Source: an uncultured Clostridium sp. (GTDB taxonomy: Bacteria; Bacillota; Clostridia; TANB77; CAG-508). From it: a stretch of DNA of 7,434 nt. This document shows positions 1 to 5,698 of this stretch, in pieces. The notes beneath the pieces are model-generated. The model worked only from the letters and a program-made list of their open reading frames with translations, was not told the origin of the DNA and did not search any database. The stretch covers positions 1 to 7,434 of the forward strand of contig USHX01000041.1 of assembly GCA_900554565.1 (NCBI GenBank), given 5' to 3'. Positions within the stretch are counted from its first letter, which is position 1, and each line of letters opens with the position of its first letter. The position numbers were made by a program, and so were the translations under genes.

Positions 1-172
1 GAACTTCTGCTCTTGTTTTTGTACTTTGTGTACCTTGTCTTTGATTAGCTAAATAGTTTACTAATACAGCATGTACTATATTTTCGTTTGGTTCAATTCC
101 AAATACGCTTTCAGCTAATTCTATATCACTTACTTTTTTTCCTTTTATATCATATACGTCTACTTTTGGCAT
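1..172 (-). CDS. rplD: 50S ribosomal protein L4, N-terminal part (cut by window edge)
   Basis: The first 57 codons of ribosomal protein L4 are visible; the gene runs off the left edge of the window. The translation begins MPKVDVYDIKGKK and continues through IELAESVFGIEPNE and HAVLVNYLANQRQGT to TKTRAEV. This is the typical bacterial L4 start, including the conserved segment around residues 35-57 that leads into the loop reaching the peptide exit tunnel. L4 is a primary 23S rRNA-binding protein, and in E. coli it also represses its own operon. The ATG is preceded by a strong AAGGAGGAG (about 177-187). It follows rplC with a 20-nt gap in the order rpsJ-rplC-rplD, the standard order of the S10 operon, so it is co-transcribed with them. 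Confidence 0.95.
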   Translation of the reverse strand, partial: MPKVDVYDIKGKKVSDIELAESVFGIEPNENIVHAVLVNYLANQRQGTQSTKTRAEV

Positions 173-192
173 GTTTAACTCCTCCTTCCTTT

Positions 193-828
193 CTATTTAC
201 TAGCCTTTACAGCTGATTTTACTTTTAAGATAGCTCCTTTAGGTCCTGGAACACTACCTTTTACTAATATAACGTTTTTATCCATGTCTACTCTTACAAC
301 ATCTAAGTTTTGTATTGTAACTGTAACTCTTCCCATATGTCCTGGAAGTTTTTTACCTTTGAATACTCTACCTGGTGTTGATGTAGATCCCATTGAACCT
401 GGTCTTCTGTGATACATAGAGCCATGTCCCATAGGTCCTCTTGATTGTCCATGACGTTTTATAACACCTTGGAATCCTTTTCCTTTTGATGTTCCTTGAA
501 CATCTATTTTTTCTCCAGCTGTGAAGATGTCTGCTTTTACTTCATCTCCAACTTTGTATTCTTCTACTGAATTCATTCTAAATTCTCTTAGATGTTTTTT
601 GTTAGCTAATTTTGCTTTTGCAAAATGTCCTGCTTCTGGTTTATTGATATGTTTGTCTTTTATTTCTCCATATCCTAATTGTATTGCATTGTATCCATCT
701 GTTTCAACAGTTTTTACTTGTGCAACTACGTTTCCAGCTGTTTCTATAACTGTTACTGGAATCACGTTTCCTTTTTCATCAAATATTTGTGTCATACCGA
801 TTTTTTTACCGATAATTCCTTTGTTCAT
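193..828 (-). CDS. rplC: 50S ribosomal protein L3
   Basis: This is a complete L3 of 211 residues, the usual bacterial length. L3 binds the 3' part of 23S rRNA early in large-subunit assembly and reaches the peptidyl-transferase centre. Family hallmarks are the start MNKGIIGKKIGMTQIF (residues 1-16), the stretch GKGFQGVIKRHG (116-127), RRPGSMGSTSTPGRVFKGKKLPGHMG (141-166), and the C-terminal LDVVRVDMDKNVILVKG. E. coli L3 carries a methylated glutamine in the QNQTPG segment; here that segment reads STSTPG, so the modified glutamine appears to be absent. The ATG has a clear TTAGGAGG site about 7 nt upstream. It is the second gene of the S10 operon, 112 nt after rpsJ and 20 nt before rplD. Confidence 0.98.
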   Translation of the reverse strand: MNKGIIGKKIGMTQIFDEKGNVIPVTVIETAGNVVAQVKTVETDGYNAIQLGYGEIKDKHINKPEAGHFAKAKLANKKHLREFRMNSVEEYKVGDEVKADIFTAGEKIDVQGTSKGKGFQGVIKRHGQSRGPMGHGSMYHRRPGSMGSTSTPGRVFKGKKLPGHMGRVTVTIQNLDVVRVDMDKNVILVKGSVPGPKGAILKVKSAVKASK

Positions 829-940
829 TTTATTTCCTCCTAACTATTGGCTGATATTTGTATTGCATTTATTTTAAATGTATACCAGCTTGGTTTTTGT
901 TGCTACATATATAATGTAGTCTTTTACTTTTGATTTTCAA
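829..940 (-). other. rpsJ-rplC intergenic spacer with two small stem-loops
   Basis: This 112-nt gap inside the S10 operon is longer than usual for adjacent ribosomal protein genes. On the transcribed strand it contains a 6-bp hairpin, CTACAT/ATGTAG (903-919, loop of 5), about 20 nt after the rpsJ stop. A second, imperfect hairpin pairs GTAT and CATTT with AAATG and ATAC (about 860-885), ending about 30 nt before the rplC start. Neither is followed by a U-run, so they are not intrinsic terminators. They could be RNA processing or stability elements, or chance pairing in AT-rich sequence. No open reading frame with a ribosome binding site is visible here. Confidence 0.4.
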
Positions 941-1261
941 TTATAATTTGATTTCGATGTCAACACCAGCTGGTAAATCTAATTTCATTAGACTATCTAC
1001 TGTTTTTTGTGTTGGGTAAAGAATGTCGATTACTCTTTTATGTGTTCTCATTTCGAATTGTTCTCTTGAATCTTTGTATTTGTGTGGAGAACGTAAGATT
1101 GTTACGATTTCTTTTTGTGTTGGTAATGGAATAGGACCTGAAACCTTTGCTCCTGTTTTCTTAGCAGTATCTACTATTTTTTCAGCAGACTGATCTAAAA
1201 CTACATGGTCATATGCTTTTAGTCTTATTCTTATTTTTTCACTTGTTGCTATGTTTGCCAT
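941..1261 (-). CDS. rpsJ: 30S ribosomal protein S10 (NusE)
   Basis: This is a complete S10 of 106 residues (the family is usually about 102-105). S10 lies in the head of the 30S subunit and, as NusE, partners NusB in antitermination and NusG in transcription-translation coupling. Recognised segments are IRIRLKAYDHVVLDQSAEKIV (residues 11-31), the family signature region SGPIPLPTQKEIVTILRSPHKYKDSREQFEMRTHKRVIDI (41-80), and a C-terminal LPAGVDIEIKL. The ATG is preceded by AAGGAGGG about 9 nt upstream (1271-1279). It is the first gene of the S10 operon, behind a leader of about 270 nt and a consensus promoter, so any autogenous control of the whole operon would act here. Confidence 0.98.
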   Translation of the reverse strand: MANIATSEKIRIRLKAYDHVVLDQSAEKIVDTAKKTGAKVSGPIPLPTQKEIVTILRSPHKYKDSREQFEMRTHKRVIDILYPTQKTVDSLMKLDLPAGVDIEIKL

Positions 1262-1531
1262 TGTAATTTTCCCTCCTTCTTAAATTTGTTTTTTCTTTTT
1301 AGATAGCTTGTTTGCTACCAAAATTACCGTGGCAAGTTAAAACGCACTCTGGTGTTTTGAATGTCACCTATATTTAAACCCAAAATATGCATGTTAATTC
1401 TGGGATAAGTGCTATTTTTATATAAAACTTACCGCCTGGTCTTTGCCATGACATACTCCACTGAAGTTCCCTCCATCCTTACGGATTCGTAGGATGTAGC
1501 CACATTCAGTTTCTTCGCTCAATTCATGCTC
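1262..1531 (-). ncRNA. Structured 5' leader of the S10 operon (candidate ribosomal-protein leader)
   Basis: About 270 nt separate the predicted transcription start from the rpsJ ATG, with no convincing gene inside. Read on the transcribed strand, the following helices are visible. (a) An outer stem ACTGAA/TTCAGT (1505-1510 with 1460-1465) encloses a hairpin CATCC-TACG/CGTA-A-GGATG with loop AATC (1474-1496). (b) A long-range stem TGGCAA/TTGCCA (1443-1448 with 1330-1335) frames the middle of the leader. (c) Inside it, GGTAAGT/ACTTATCC (1427-1433 with 1403-1410) and CCCAGAAT/ATTTTGGG (1397-1404 with 1379-1386) compete for the same two bases, so they may be alternative folds. (d) GGTG/CACC (1351-1368). 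(e) GGTAGC/GCTATC (1302-1319) lies about 20 nt upstream of the ribosome binding site. Leaders that bind a ribosomal protein are established for S10 operons in some bacteria; which protein would bind here is unknown. No U-run follows any helix, so control of translation fits better than termination. Confidence 0.55.
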
Positions 1532-1535
1532 ATAT

Positions 1536-1564
1536 ATTATACAATATTTTTACTTTAGTGTCAA
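1536..1564 (-). promoter_or_regulatory. Consensus sigma-A promoter of the S10 operon
   Basis: On the minus strand a perfect -35 TTGACA (1559-1564) and a perfect -10 TATAAT (1536-1541) are separated by exactly 17 nt. Transcription should start near 1529-1531. A full match to the vegetative consensus is what one expects for a highly expressed ribosomal operon. It lies between the ldh terminator and the rpsJ leader, with no competing gene. Confidence 0.93.
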
Positions 1565-1603
1565 TACTTTTTGGCTAAATTTGTTAAGTTTGTAACACAA
1601 AAT

Positions 1604-1643
1604 AAAACCAAATTATTAAATTTATATCTAATAATTTGGTTTT
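1604..1643 (-). terminator. Intrinsic terminator of ldh (15-bp perfect stem)
   Basis: A perfect 15-bp inverted repeat (1604-1618 with 1629-1643, loop of 10 nt) begins 6 nt after the ldh stop codon. In the ldh direction the stem ends in GGTTTT followed by ATTTTG, a U-rich tail. The other strand also has a T-rich tail, so it could work in both directions, but no plus-strand gene ends here. It separates ldh from the S10 operon promoter about 40 nt downstream. Confidence 0.9.
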
Positions 1644-1649
1644 TTATTT

Positions 1650-2606
1650 TTATCCTTTTATAATTTTGTCAATTGAAGTTTCTCTCATTTCTTTAATAAG
1701 TTTGCAACTGTTATCTAGTTTAGCTTGTTCTTCTTCGTTTAAATCTAAGTCTAACAACTCTCTAACACCATTACTATTTATAATAGCTGGAACTCCAATA
1801 TAGATATCATCTTGTCCATATTGTCCATCTTTTAAATAAGTTGAAACTGTTAATATTGAATTTTCATTATCTAAAATTGCTCTTACTAATCTATTTAATG
1901 CCATTCCTATTCCATAATATGTTGCTCTTTTCTTTTCAATAATTTCATATGCTGCATCAACAACACCTTTATGTATTTTTTCTAAGTCTTCCATTGGATG
2001 TTTGTTATCTTTCATTATATCTTTTACTTTTTTGCATCCTACATATGCATGTTCCCATGGTACAAATGAAGAATCTCCATGTTCTCCCATTATATATGCA
2101 TGTACATTTTTGCTAGATACTTTTAAATAATCTGCCATCAAATAACGTAGTCTTGCTGTGTCTAATACTGTTCCAGATCCAATTACTCTACTTTTTGGTA
2201 ATCCTGAAACTTGTGCTACTACATATGTCATTAAATCTACTGGGTTACTTGCTACTACTATTATTCCATCAAACCCACTTGCCATTATGCTTTCTGTTAT
2301 TTGTTTCATTATTTTTGTATTTACTTCTGCAAGTTCTAATCTTGTTTGTCCTGGTTTTTGAGCTATTCCGGCTGTTATAACAACTACTTGTGCATCTTTA
2401 CATTCTGAATAATCTCCTGCTTTTATTATCATTTTTTGTGGTGCATATGGTAATCCATGTGATAAATCCATTTCTTCTCCTATTGTTTTGTCTTTATCAA
2501 TATCTATTAGTACTAATTCGTTTATTCCACCTCTGTTTAACATTGAATATGCCATACTCATTCCTACAAATCCTGTTCCTACTAAAACTACTTTACCATT
2601 TTTCAT
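1650..2606 (-). CDS. ldh: L-lactate dehydrogenase
   Basis: This NAD-dependent enzyme of 318 residues (typical length) interconverts pyruvate and L-lactate and regenerates NAD+ in fermentation; it is cytosolic and usually tetrameric. The Rossmann motif VGTGFVG is at residues 9-15, with Asp35 at the end of the second strand selecting NAD. The mobile substrate loop reads GIAQKPGQTRLEL, with Gln83 (lactate rather than malate specificity) and Arg89. The VLDTARLR segment supplies Asp149 and substrate-binding Arg152, and MGEHGDSS supplies the catalytic His176. All key residues are present. The ATG is preceded by AGGGAG. The gene is monocistronic, with its own extended -10 promoter and terminator, and is divergent from the DUF4364 gene. 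No clear Rex operator was found upstream. Confidence 0.96.
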   Translation of the reverse strand: MKNGKVVLVGTGFVGMSMAYSMLNRGGINELVLIDIDKDKTIGEEMDLSHGLPYAPQKMIIKAGDYSECKDAQVVVITAGIAQKPGQTRLELAEVNTKIMKQITESIMASGFDGIIVVASNPVDLMTYVVAQVSGLPKSRVIGSGTVLDTARLRYLMADYLKVSSKNVHAYIMGEHGDSSFVPWEHAYVGCKKVKDIMKDNKHPMEDLEKIHKGVVDAAYEIIEKKRATYYGIGMALNRLVRAILDNENSILTVSTYLKDGQYGQDDIYIGVPAIINSNGVRELLDLDLNEEEQAKLDNSCKLIKEMRETSIDKIIKG

Positions 2607-2653
2607 AATTATAACTCCCTTTCCTGTTTTATGTTATCTTTATTACGCACAAT

Positions 2654-2662
2654 ATTATATCA
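2654..2662 (-). promoter_or_regulatory. Extended -10 promoter of ldh
   Basis: The minus strand carries TGATATAAT, an extended -10 (TGnTATAAT), with TATAAT at 2654-2659. The -35 region 17 nt further up reads TTTTAA (2677-2682), a poor match, as is common for extended -10 promoters. It predicts a 5' untranslated region of about 40 nt before the ldh ATG. Confidence 0.7.
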
Positions 2663-2700
2663 CGTTTTTTTATTTTTTAAAAGATTTTTTTAGGATTTAT

Positions 2701-2729
2701 TTTACTTTTTTTGTAAACTATGATATAAT
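2701..2729 (+). promoter_or_regulatory. Extended -10 promoter of the DUF4364 gene
   Basis: The plus strand has TATAAT at 2724-2729 preceded by TGA, which makes an extended -10. TTTACT (2701-2706) lies 17 nt upstream as a moderate -35. The start site would be near 2736, close to the ribosome binding site. It is back to back with the ldh promoter; the two -10 boxes are about 65 bp apart in one intergenic region. Confidence 0.7.
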
Positions 2730-2763
2730 GCCTTCAAGAAAATCAAAGTAAGGAGTGTTATTT

Positions 2764-3303
2764 ATGAGTTCAAATTCTGATAATACTACTACTTTGGCAG
2801 AAAATAAAGTTTTAATTTTGTACATATTAAATTTAATTGATAATGATATAATGCAAGATAATTTATTTAAAATAATCGCATCTATAAATGATATTAATTA
2901 TTTTTATTTTAAACAAATTTTAACTGATTTAATTGATTCAAAGTTAGTAGGAAGTTATACAAAAGAAGCAGAACAAGTTATAAAAATTACTTCTAAAGGG
3001 AAAGAAGCATATATTCTTACCAAAGATGTACTACCAGGAATTATGAAATTAAAAGCAGATAACATTTTCAAAAAAGAATTTTCTTCTATTGAAGAAGAAG
3101 CTTCTGTTATCGCAGAATTTATACCAAAAAATGAAAATGATTATACTATAAAATGTAAAATTGTAGAAAATAATGAAACTATTTTTGAAGTAAAAACTTT
3201 TGCTGGTTCTAGAGAAAGAGCAAAAAAAATTGTAGATAATTGGAATCAAAATGCCAAATCAATTTATCCACAAATTTTAAATTTACTATTAAAAAATGAC
3301 TAA
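2764..3303 (+). CDS. DUF4364 family protein (winged-helix-like)
   Basis: This is a 179-residue protein matching the DUF4364 family of Firmicutes. Recognised features are the N-terminal LAENKVLILYILNLID (11-26), the INYFYFKQILTDLIDSKLV helix region (44-62) and the wing-like ITSKGKEAY (75-83). Together they look like a winged helix-turn-helix of the PadR/MarR kind. An alpha/beta C-terminal half (about 105-179) includes EFIPKNENDYTIKCKIVENNETIFEV. Family members are small cytosolic proteins whose function has not, to my knowledge, been worked out; a DNA-binding role is inference from the fold. A GTG at 2755 lies inside the AAGGAG (2750-2755), so the ATG at 2764, 8 nt after it, is the likely start. 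It is the only plus-strand gene here and is divergent from ldh. Confidence 0.85.
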   Translation: MSSNSDNTTTLAENKVLILYILNLIDNDIMQDNLFKIIASINDINYFYFKQILTDLIDSKLVGSYTKEAEQVIKITSKGKEAYILTKDVLPGIMKLKADNIFKKEFSSIEEEASVIAEFIPKNENDYTIKCKIVENNETIFEVKTFAGSRERAKKIVDNWNQNAKSIYPQILNLLLKND

Positions 3304-3308
3304 TATTT

Positions 3309-3334
3309 AAGCTTGGAAATTTAATTCCAAGCTT
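3309..3334 (+). terminator. Shared terminator between convergent genes
   Basis: A perfect 10-bp stem (AAGCTTGGAA with TTCCAAGCTT, loop of 6 nt) is followed on the plus strand by TTGTTTTAT. It starts 5 nt after the stop of the DUF4364 gene and ends 5 nt from the stop of the convergent peptidase gene. For the plus gene it is a good intrinsic terminator. On the minus strand the tail is weaker (AAATATT), so it may work only partly for that gene. Confidence 0.85.
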
Positions 3335-3339
3335 TTGTT

Positions 3340-4029
3340 TTATCTTATTAAAAATATTATATCTAGTATTAGAACTTTTACCATAATATCTAGAAAAAAT
3401 TTATAATTAATACATTTAATACCAACATTGTTTATTTTATCAAATCCATTAACTATTTTTTCAATTTCTTCTTTCGAACTGATCTTTACATCTTCCATGT
3501 ATTCTTTAGCTAAGAATCTTGCTTTTATCATTGCATCATTTTCTAAGAAAACTCTAACCAAATAGTATACTGCACTTAATATTAATAGTATTGCTAAAAA
3601 CATCATTTTATATGGTAATAATTTTAGTATTCCTAATACACATACTACTATAAAGTATAATAAATATATATTTGAAAATATGAAATTGAACATTAATAAT
3701 TTCTTATCTTGAATAGAATGTAGGCATTCATGTGCTATTGTTTGAATTCTTGTATATGTATTTTTTATGTTAGCTATTAAAATTTTATTTGTTGCCCAAA
3801 TGTATAAACTAGCTTGTGTATCAGCATTTTCTTCTATTTCTACTTGTGTATTATTTAATTTTTTTAAATACCATTTGCACATTTCTTTGTTTTCTGGATA
3901 TTTTTGGCTTATTTCATCAAGTTCTTTGTCTTCTCCTATACTTTTCAATCTTTTCATACTATATCCAAAAATATATCTTAAAACTACTATACAAATTATT
4001 AAAACTATTGCAATAATTATAAATTCCAT
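3340..4029 (-). CDS. Putative membrane zinc metallopeptidase (HECLH motif)
   Basis: This 229-residue membrane protein has a zinc-protease motif, HECLH, at residues 100-104 in the context RIQTIAHECLHSIQD. Hydrophobic segments lie at about 2-21, 115-135, 141-161 and 208-228. The motif is preceded by NKILIANIKN, which resembles the segment before HExxH in YugP-type peptidases (Zn_peptidase_2). The later LENDAMIKARFLAKEYM resembles the YugP stretch that supplies the third ligand, which would be Glu163. From this I infer a distant YugP-like peptidase anchored in the cytoplasmic membrane; the substrate is unknown. It is close to YugP in size, but the motif is Cys-Leu inside HExxH rather than the usual Val-Gly. 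The ATG is preceded by AGGGGG. It lies after the ylbF-like gene but is separated from it by a MITE-like element, so co-transcription is uncertain. Confidence 0.7.
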   Translation of the reverse strand: MEFIIIAIVLIICIVVLRYIFGYSMKRLKSIGEDKELDEISQKYPENKEMCKWYLKKLNNTQVEIEENADTQASLYIWATNKILIANIKNTYTRIQTIAHECLHSIQDKKLLMFNFIFSNIYLLYFIVVCVLGILKLLPYKMMFLAILLILSAVYYLVRVFLENDAMIKARFLAKEYMEDVKISSKEEIEKIVNGFDKINNVGIKCINYKFFLDIMVKVLILDIIFLIR

Positions 4030-4050
4030 ATTATCCCCCTATAATATTCT

Positions 4051-4182
4051 TCTTTAAAGATGATATATATTTTTTTATTTGTGACTCCCACCTTTTAAAT
4101 GTCTGTAATTACATAACAGACAGTATAAAAGTCGGTCCCCCCGAATTGTCACTGCATAAAAAAATATATATCATCTCTTTAA
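4051..4182. mobile_element. MITE-like palindromic element without coding capacity
   Basis: Perfect 20-bp inverted repeats lie at 4059-4078 and 4156-4175 (GATGATATATA... at the left end). Inner GTGAC (4081-4085) and GTCAC (4148-4152) follow on each side. The middle holds a hairpin TGTCTGT/ACAGACA (4100-4106 with 4116-4122), extended by TTTTA/TATAAAA (4093-4097 with 4126-4130). The heptamer TCTTTAA occurs directly repeated at 4051-4057 and 4176-4182, just outside the inverted repeats, as a target-site duplication would. The body contains GGTCCCCCC, unusual in this AT-rich sequence. No open reading frame is present. Inference: a non-autonomous element of about 117 bp, moved by an enzyme encoded elsewhere, or a REP-like palindrome. 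If transcribed it would fold into a long hairpin between the YlbF-like gene and the peptidase gene. Confidence 0.6.
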
Positions 4183-4195
4183 TTTAGTTTTTGCC

Positions 4196-4531
4196 TTATT
4201 CCATAACATCTCTAATTGCTTCACCAATAATTTTATTAACATCTGCAATCATCACATTAAACTTTGTTTCAGCTTCAAAAAATCTCTTAGCTTCAGGATT
4301 TTCTATTAAGTCTGCATACAAATCTTGAACATGTTTATATTTTTCTTCATTGTTCTTTCCTGTTTGCATCATTTCAATTTGTACATCATATCTAGCCTTC
4401 TCAAATTCTGCCATTTTTTCTTTTAAACTTGTGTTTAAATCCAAAGTTTGTTTTGCCATTTTATAATTCATATACTCTTCAGATTGTTTTATTTCTCCAG
4501 CCAATCTATTTGCTGTATCATATATATTCAT
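4196..4531 (-). CDS. YlbF/YmcA family regulator
   Basis: This small protein of 111 residues is almost entirely helical and fits the Com_YlbF family (formerly DUF964). It has an N-terminal MNIYDTANRLAGEIKQSEEYMNYKMAKQTLD and a central helix, EKMAEFEKARYDVQIEMMQTG, where family members have a long amphipathic helix. The C-terminal part reads NPEAKRFFEAETKFNVMIADVNKIIGEAI. In Bacillus subtilis YlbF and YmcA form a complex with YaaT that affects RNase Y, biofilm formation, competence and sporulation; whether this protein does the same is inference. A longer reading from ATG 4567 would begin inside a stem-loop. The ATG at 4531 has AAAGGA 9 nt upstream and gives the family's usual N-terminus, so I chose it. 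It follows the DUF3048 gene by 65 nt. Confidence 0.88.
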   Translation of the reverse strand: MNIYDTANRLAGEIKQSEEYMNYKMAKQTLDLNTSLKEKMAEFEKARYDVQIEMMQTGKNNEEKYKHVQDLYADLIENPEAKRFFEAETKFNVMIADVNKIIGEAIRDVME

Positions 4532-4560
4532 TTTAACTTGTCCTTTCTTTATATAAATTT

Positions 4561-4590
4561 TGTGCATGACTTAATAAAAAATCATGCACA
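4561..4590 (-). terminator. Stem-loop between the DUF3048 and YlbF-family genes
   Basis: A perfect 9-bp stem (TGTGCATGA with TCATGCACA, loop of 12 nt) lies 6 nt after the DUF3048 stop. In the direction of transcription it is followed by AAAATTTATAT, a poor U-tract. It may therefore be a weak terminator or an RNA-stability and processing element rather than a strong stop. The opposite strand has ATTATTTTTATT after it, but no gene ends there on that strand. Confidence 0.5.
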
Positions 4591-4596
4591 TTATTT

Positions 4597-5685
4597 TTAT
4601 TGTACTACTGGTTTCGTTGTATCATTACTTGGCAATGTTGTTACTGGTGATTCGATTTGAACATTTGCATTTAATGGGCAAATATTTACAAATGTATTTC
4701 CATCATTAACTTCTATTGTGTTTCCGTTTAAGTCTTTATATTCTGTTTTTTCTTCTCTAGAGTTTTTAGTACATTTTATTTTTATTGCTTTTCCATTTGT
4801 TATATAATATCCATCAAATGTTCCTATGTTTTTAAGCCCTTGTCTTCCCTTATTTTCGCTGTCTGATAATGTGTAGTTTTCACAGAACATTATTATTATA
4901 TTTTTTGTTGTTATTGTGTTTCCACTTGTCCAGTCTGTTTGTTCTCTATTTCTTGCATATCTTTCATATACTTGTTTTTCTTCATCATACACATATTTTA
5001 CTGTTTGTAAGTTTGAATGTGGTATTGTTACACTTACTGCTCCTTGGCCGTCTTCTAAGTTTACTTCATCTGTAACATAGTTTAGCACACTTTTTTCGTT
5101 TGATGTTGTTTTATATTTTTTATTTTTAGCTGATGCTAATAGTTTTTCCATACTTGTTACCGCATTGTGTGGTGCTGCTTTGTCTTTTACTCTCCAGAAT
5201 GTTGTTCCATCTTCTGCTATTCCATTTATATCATCTATACTATATTTTTTTATATCACTTGCAGCTTGTGGACTTTGTCCAAAATGTGTATAAATTGCAT
5301 CATTTTCCATTGCATAATCTATAAAGTAGTGTCTTGCACTTCTTACTGGTCCTATTTTTTCAGGGTTTGTTCCTTTAAATAGTGCCATTAGTCTAGTTTC
5401 TCCACCTTCTACAACTATTTCATATACCATGTATGCATCTTGAAGTCCCGCTTGTGGCCAAGCTCCACTATGGTTGTCTATCATTACTGCAATTGGTCTG
5501 TCATTTCCTTTAAATATTTGCACTTGTTTTTCTTCTACATTTGCAACTAAAATATCATTTTCGTTTGCAACTTGTTCTGTGTTAGTATCTTTATCTTTTA
5601 TTATTTTATAAGCTAATACTCCTCCGGCAGTAATTACAAGTATTACTAATATTATAATTAATGCTTTTACTCCACCTTTTTCCAT
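4597..5685 (-). CDS. DUF3048 domain protein, membrane-anchored (YerB-like)
   Basis: This 362-residue extracytoplasmic protein has both halves of the DUF3048 family, to which Bacillus YerB belongs. An N-terminal membrane anchor (residues 7-26, KALIIILVILVITAGGVLAY) is followed by a short linker. The family core then has RPIAVMIDNHSGAWPQAGL (63-81), VYEIVVEGGETRLMALF (87-103), IGPVRSARHYFIDYA (111-125), THFGQSPQA (133-141) and WRVKDKAAPHNAV (164-176). The C-terminal domain ends in GNTFVNICPLN (329-339) before a low-complexity tail. Many relatives are lipoproteins, but there is no lipobox cysteine here, so it is probably held by the uncleaved helix. The molecular function of the family is not known to me. 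Its AGGAGA site overlaps the ybeY stop codon, which indicates translational coupling. Confidence 0.92.
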   Translation of the reverse strand: MEKGGVKALIIILVILVITAGGVLAYKIIKDKDTNTEQVANENDILVANVEEKQVQIFKGNDRPIAVMIDNHSGAWPQAGLQDAYMVYEIVVEGGETRLMALFKGTNPEKIGPVRSARHYFIDYAMENDAIYTHFGQSPQAASDIKKYSIDDINGIAEDGTTFWRVKDKAAPHNAVTSMEKLLASAKNKKYKTTSNEKSVLNYVTDEVNLEDGQGAVSVTIPHSNLQTVKYVYDEEKQVYERYARNREQTDWTSGNTITTKNIIIMFCENYTLSDSENKGRQGLKNIGTFDGYYITNGKAIKIKCTKNSREEKTEYKDLNGNTIEVNDGNTFVNICPLNANVQIESPVTTLPSNDTTKPVVQ

Positions 5686-5698
5686 ATAAACATCTCTC

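Noticed and set aside
521..877. A long plus-strand reading frame opposite rplC, with similar leucine- and phenylalanine-rich frames opposite ldh, the DUF3048 gene, ybeY and the 400-residue gene.
   Set aside because: These are antisense shadows: they have no ribosome binding sites, their composition is what the reverse of lysine- and glutamate-rich genes gives, and each overlaps a well-supported gene.
1330..1510. The possibility that the leader is the right end of an IS200/IS605 element with an omega-type RNA, because of the hairpin-plus-GGAGTATGTCA pattern.
   Set aside because: No TnpA or TnpB remnant is present, and the segment lies exactly between a consensus promoter and the rpsJ ribosome binding site, where a ribosomal-protein leader is a simpler reading.
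1418..1524. A 34-codon frame from a TTG in the rpsJ leader that could be a leader peptide or a remnant of a coding gene.
   Set aside because: It has no ribosome binding site, starts with TTG, and its sequence coincides with the stem-loops of the leader; it shows no family resemblance and no run of regulatory codons.
2620..2680. A possible Rex redox-repressor operator upstream of ldh.
   Set aside because: The region has TTGTG and GTGAT pieces but no TTGTTAAnnnnTTAACAA-like palindrome, so an operator cannot be supported.
4532..4567. A 12-residue longer start for the YlbF-family gene at ATG 4567.
   Set aside because: It would start inside the intergenic stem-loop without a Shine-Dalgarno site, while the ATG at 4531 has one at good spacing and fits the usual N-terminus of the family.
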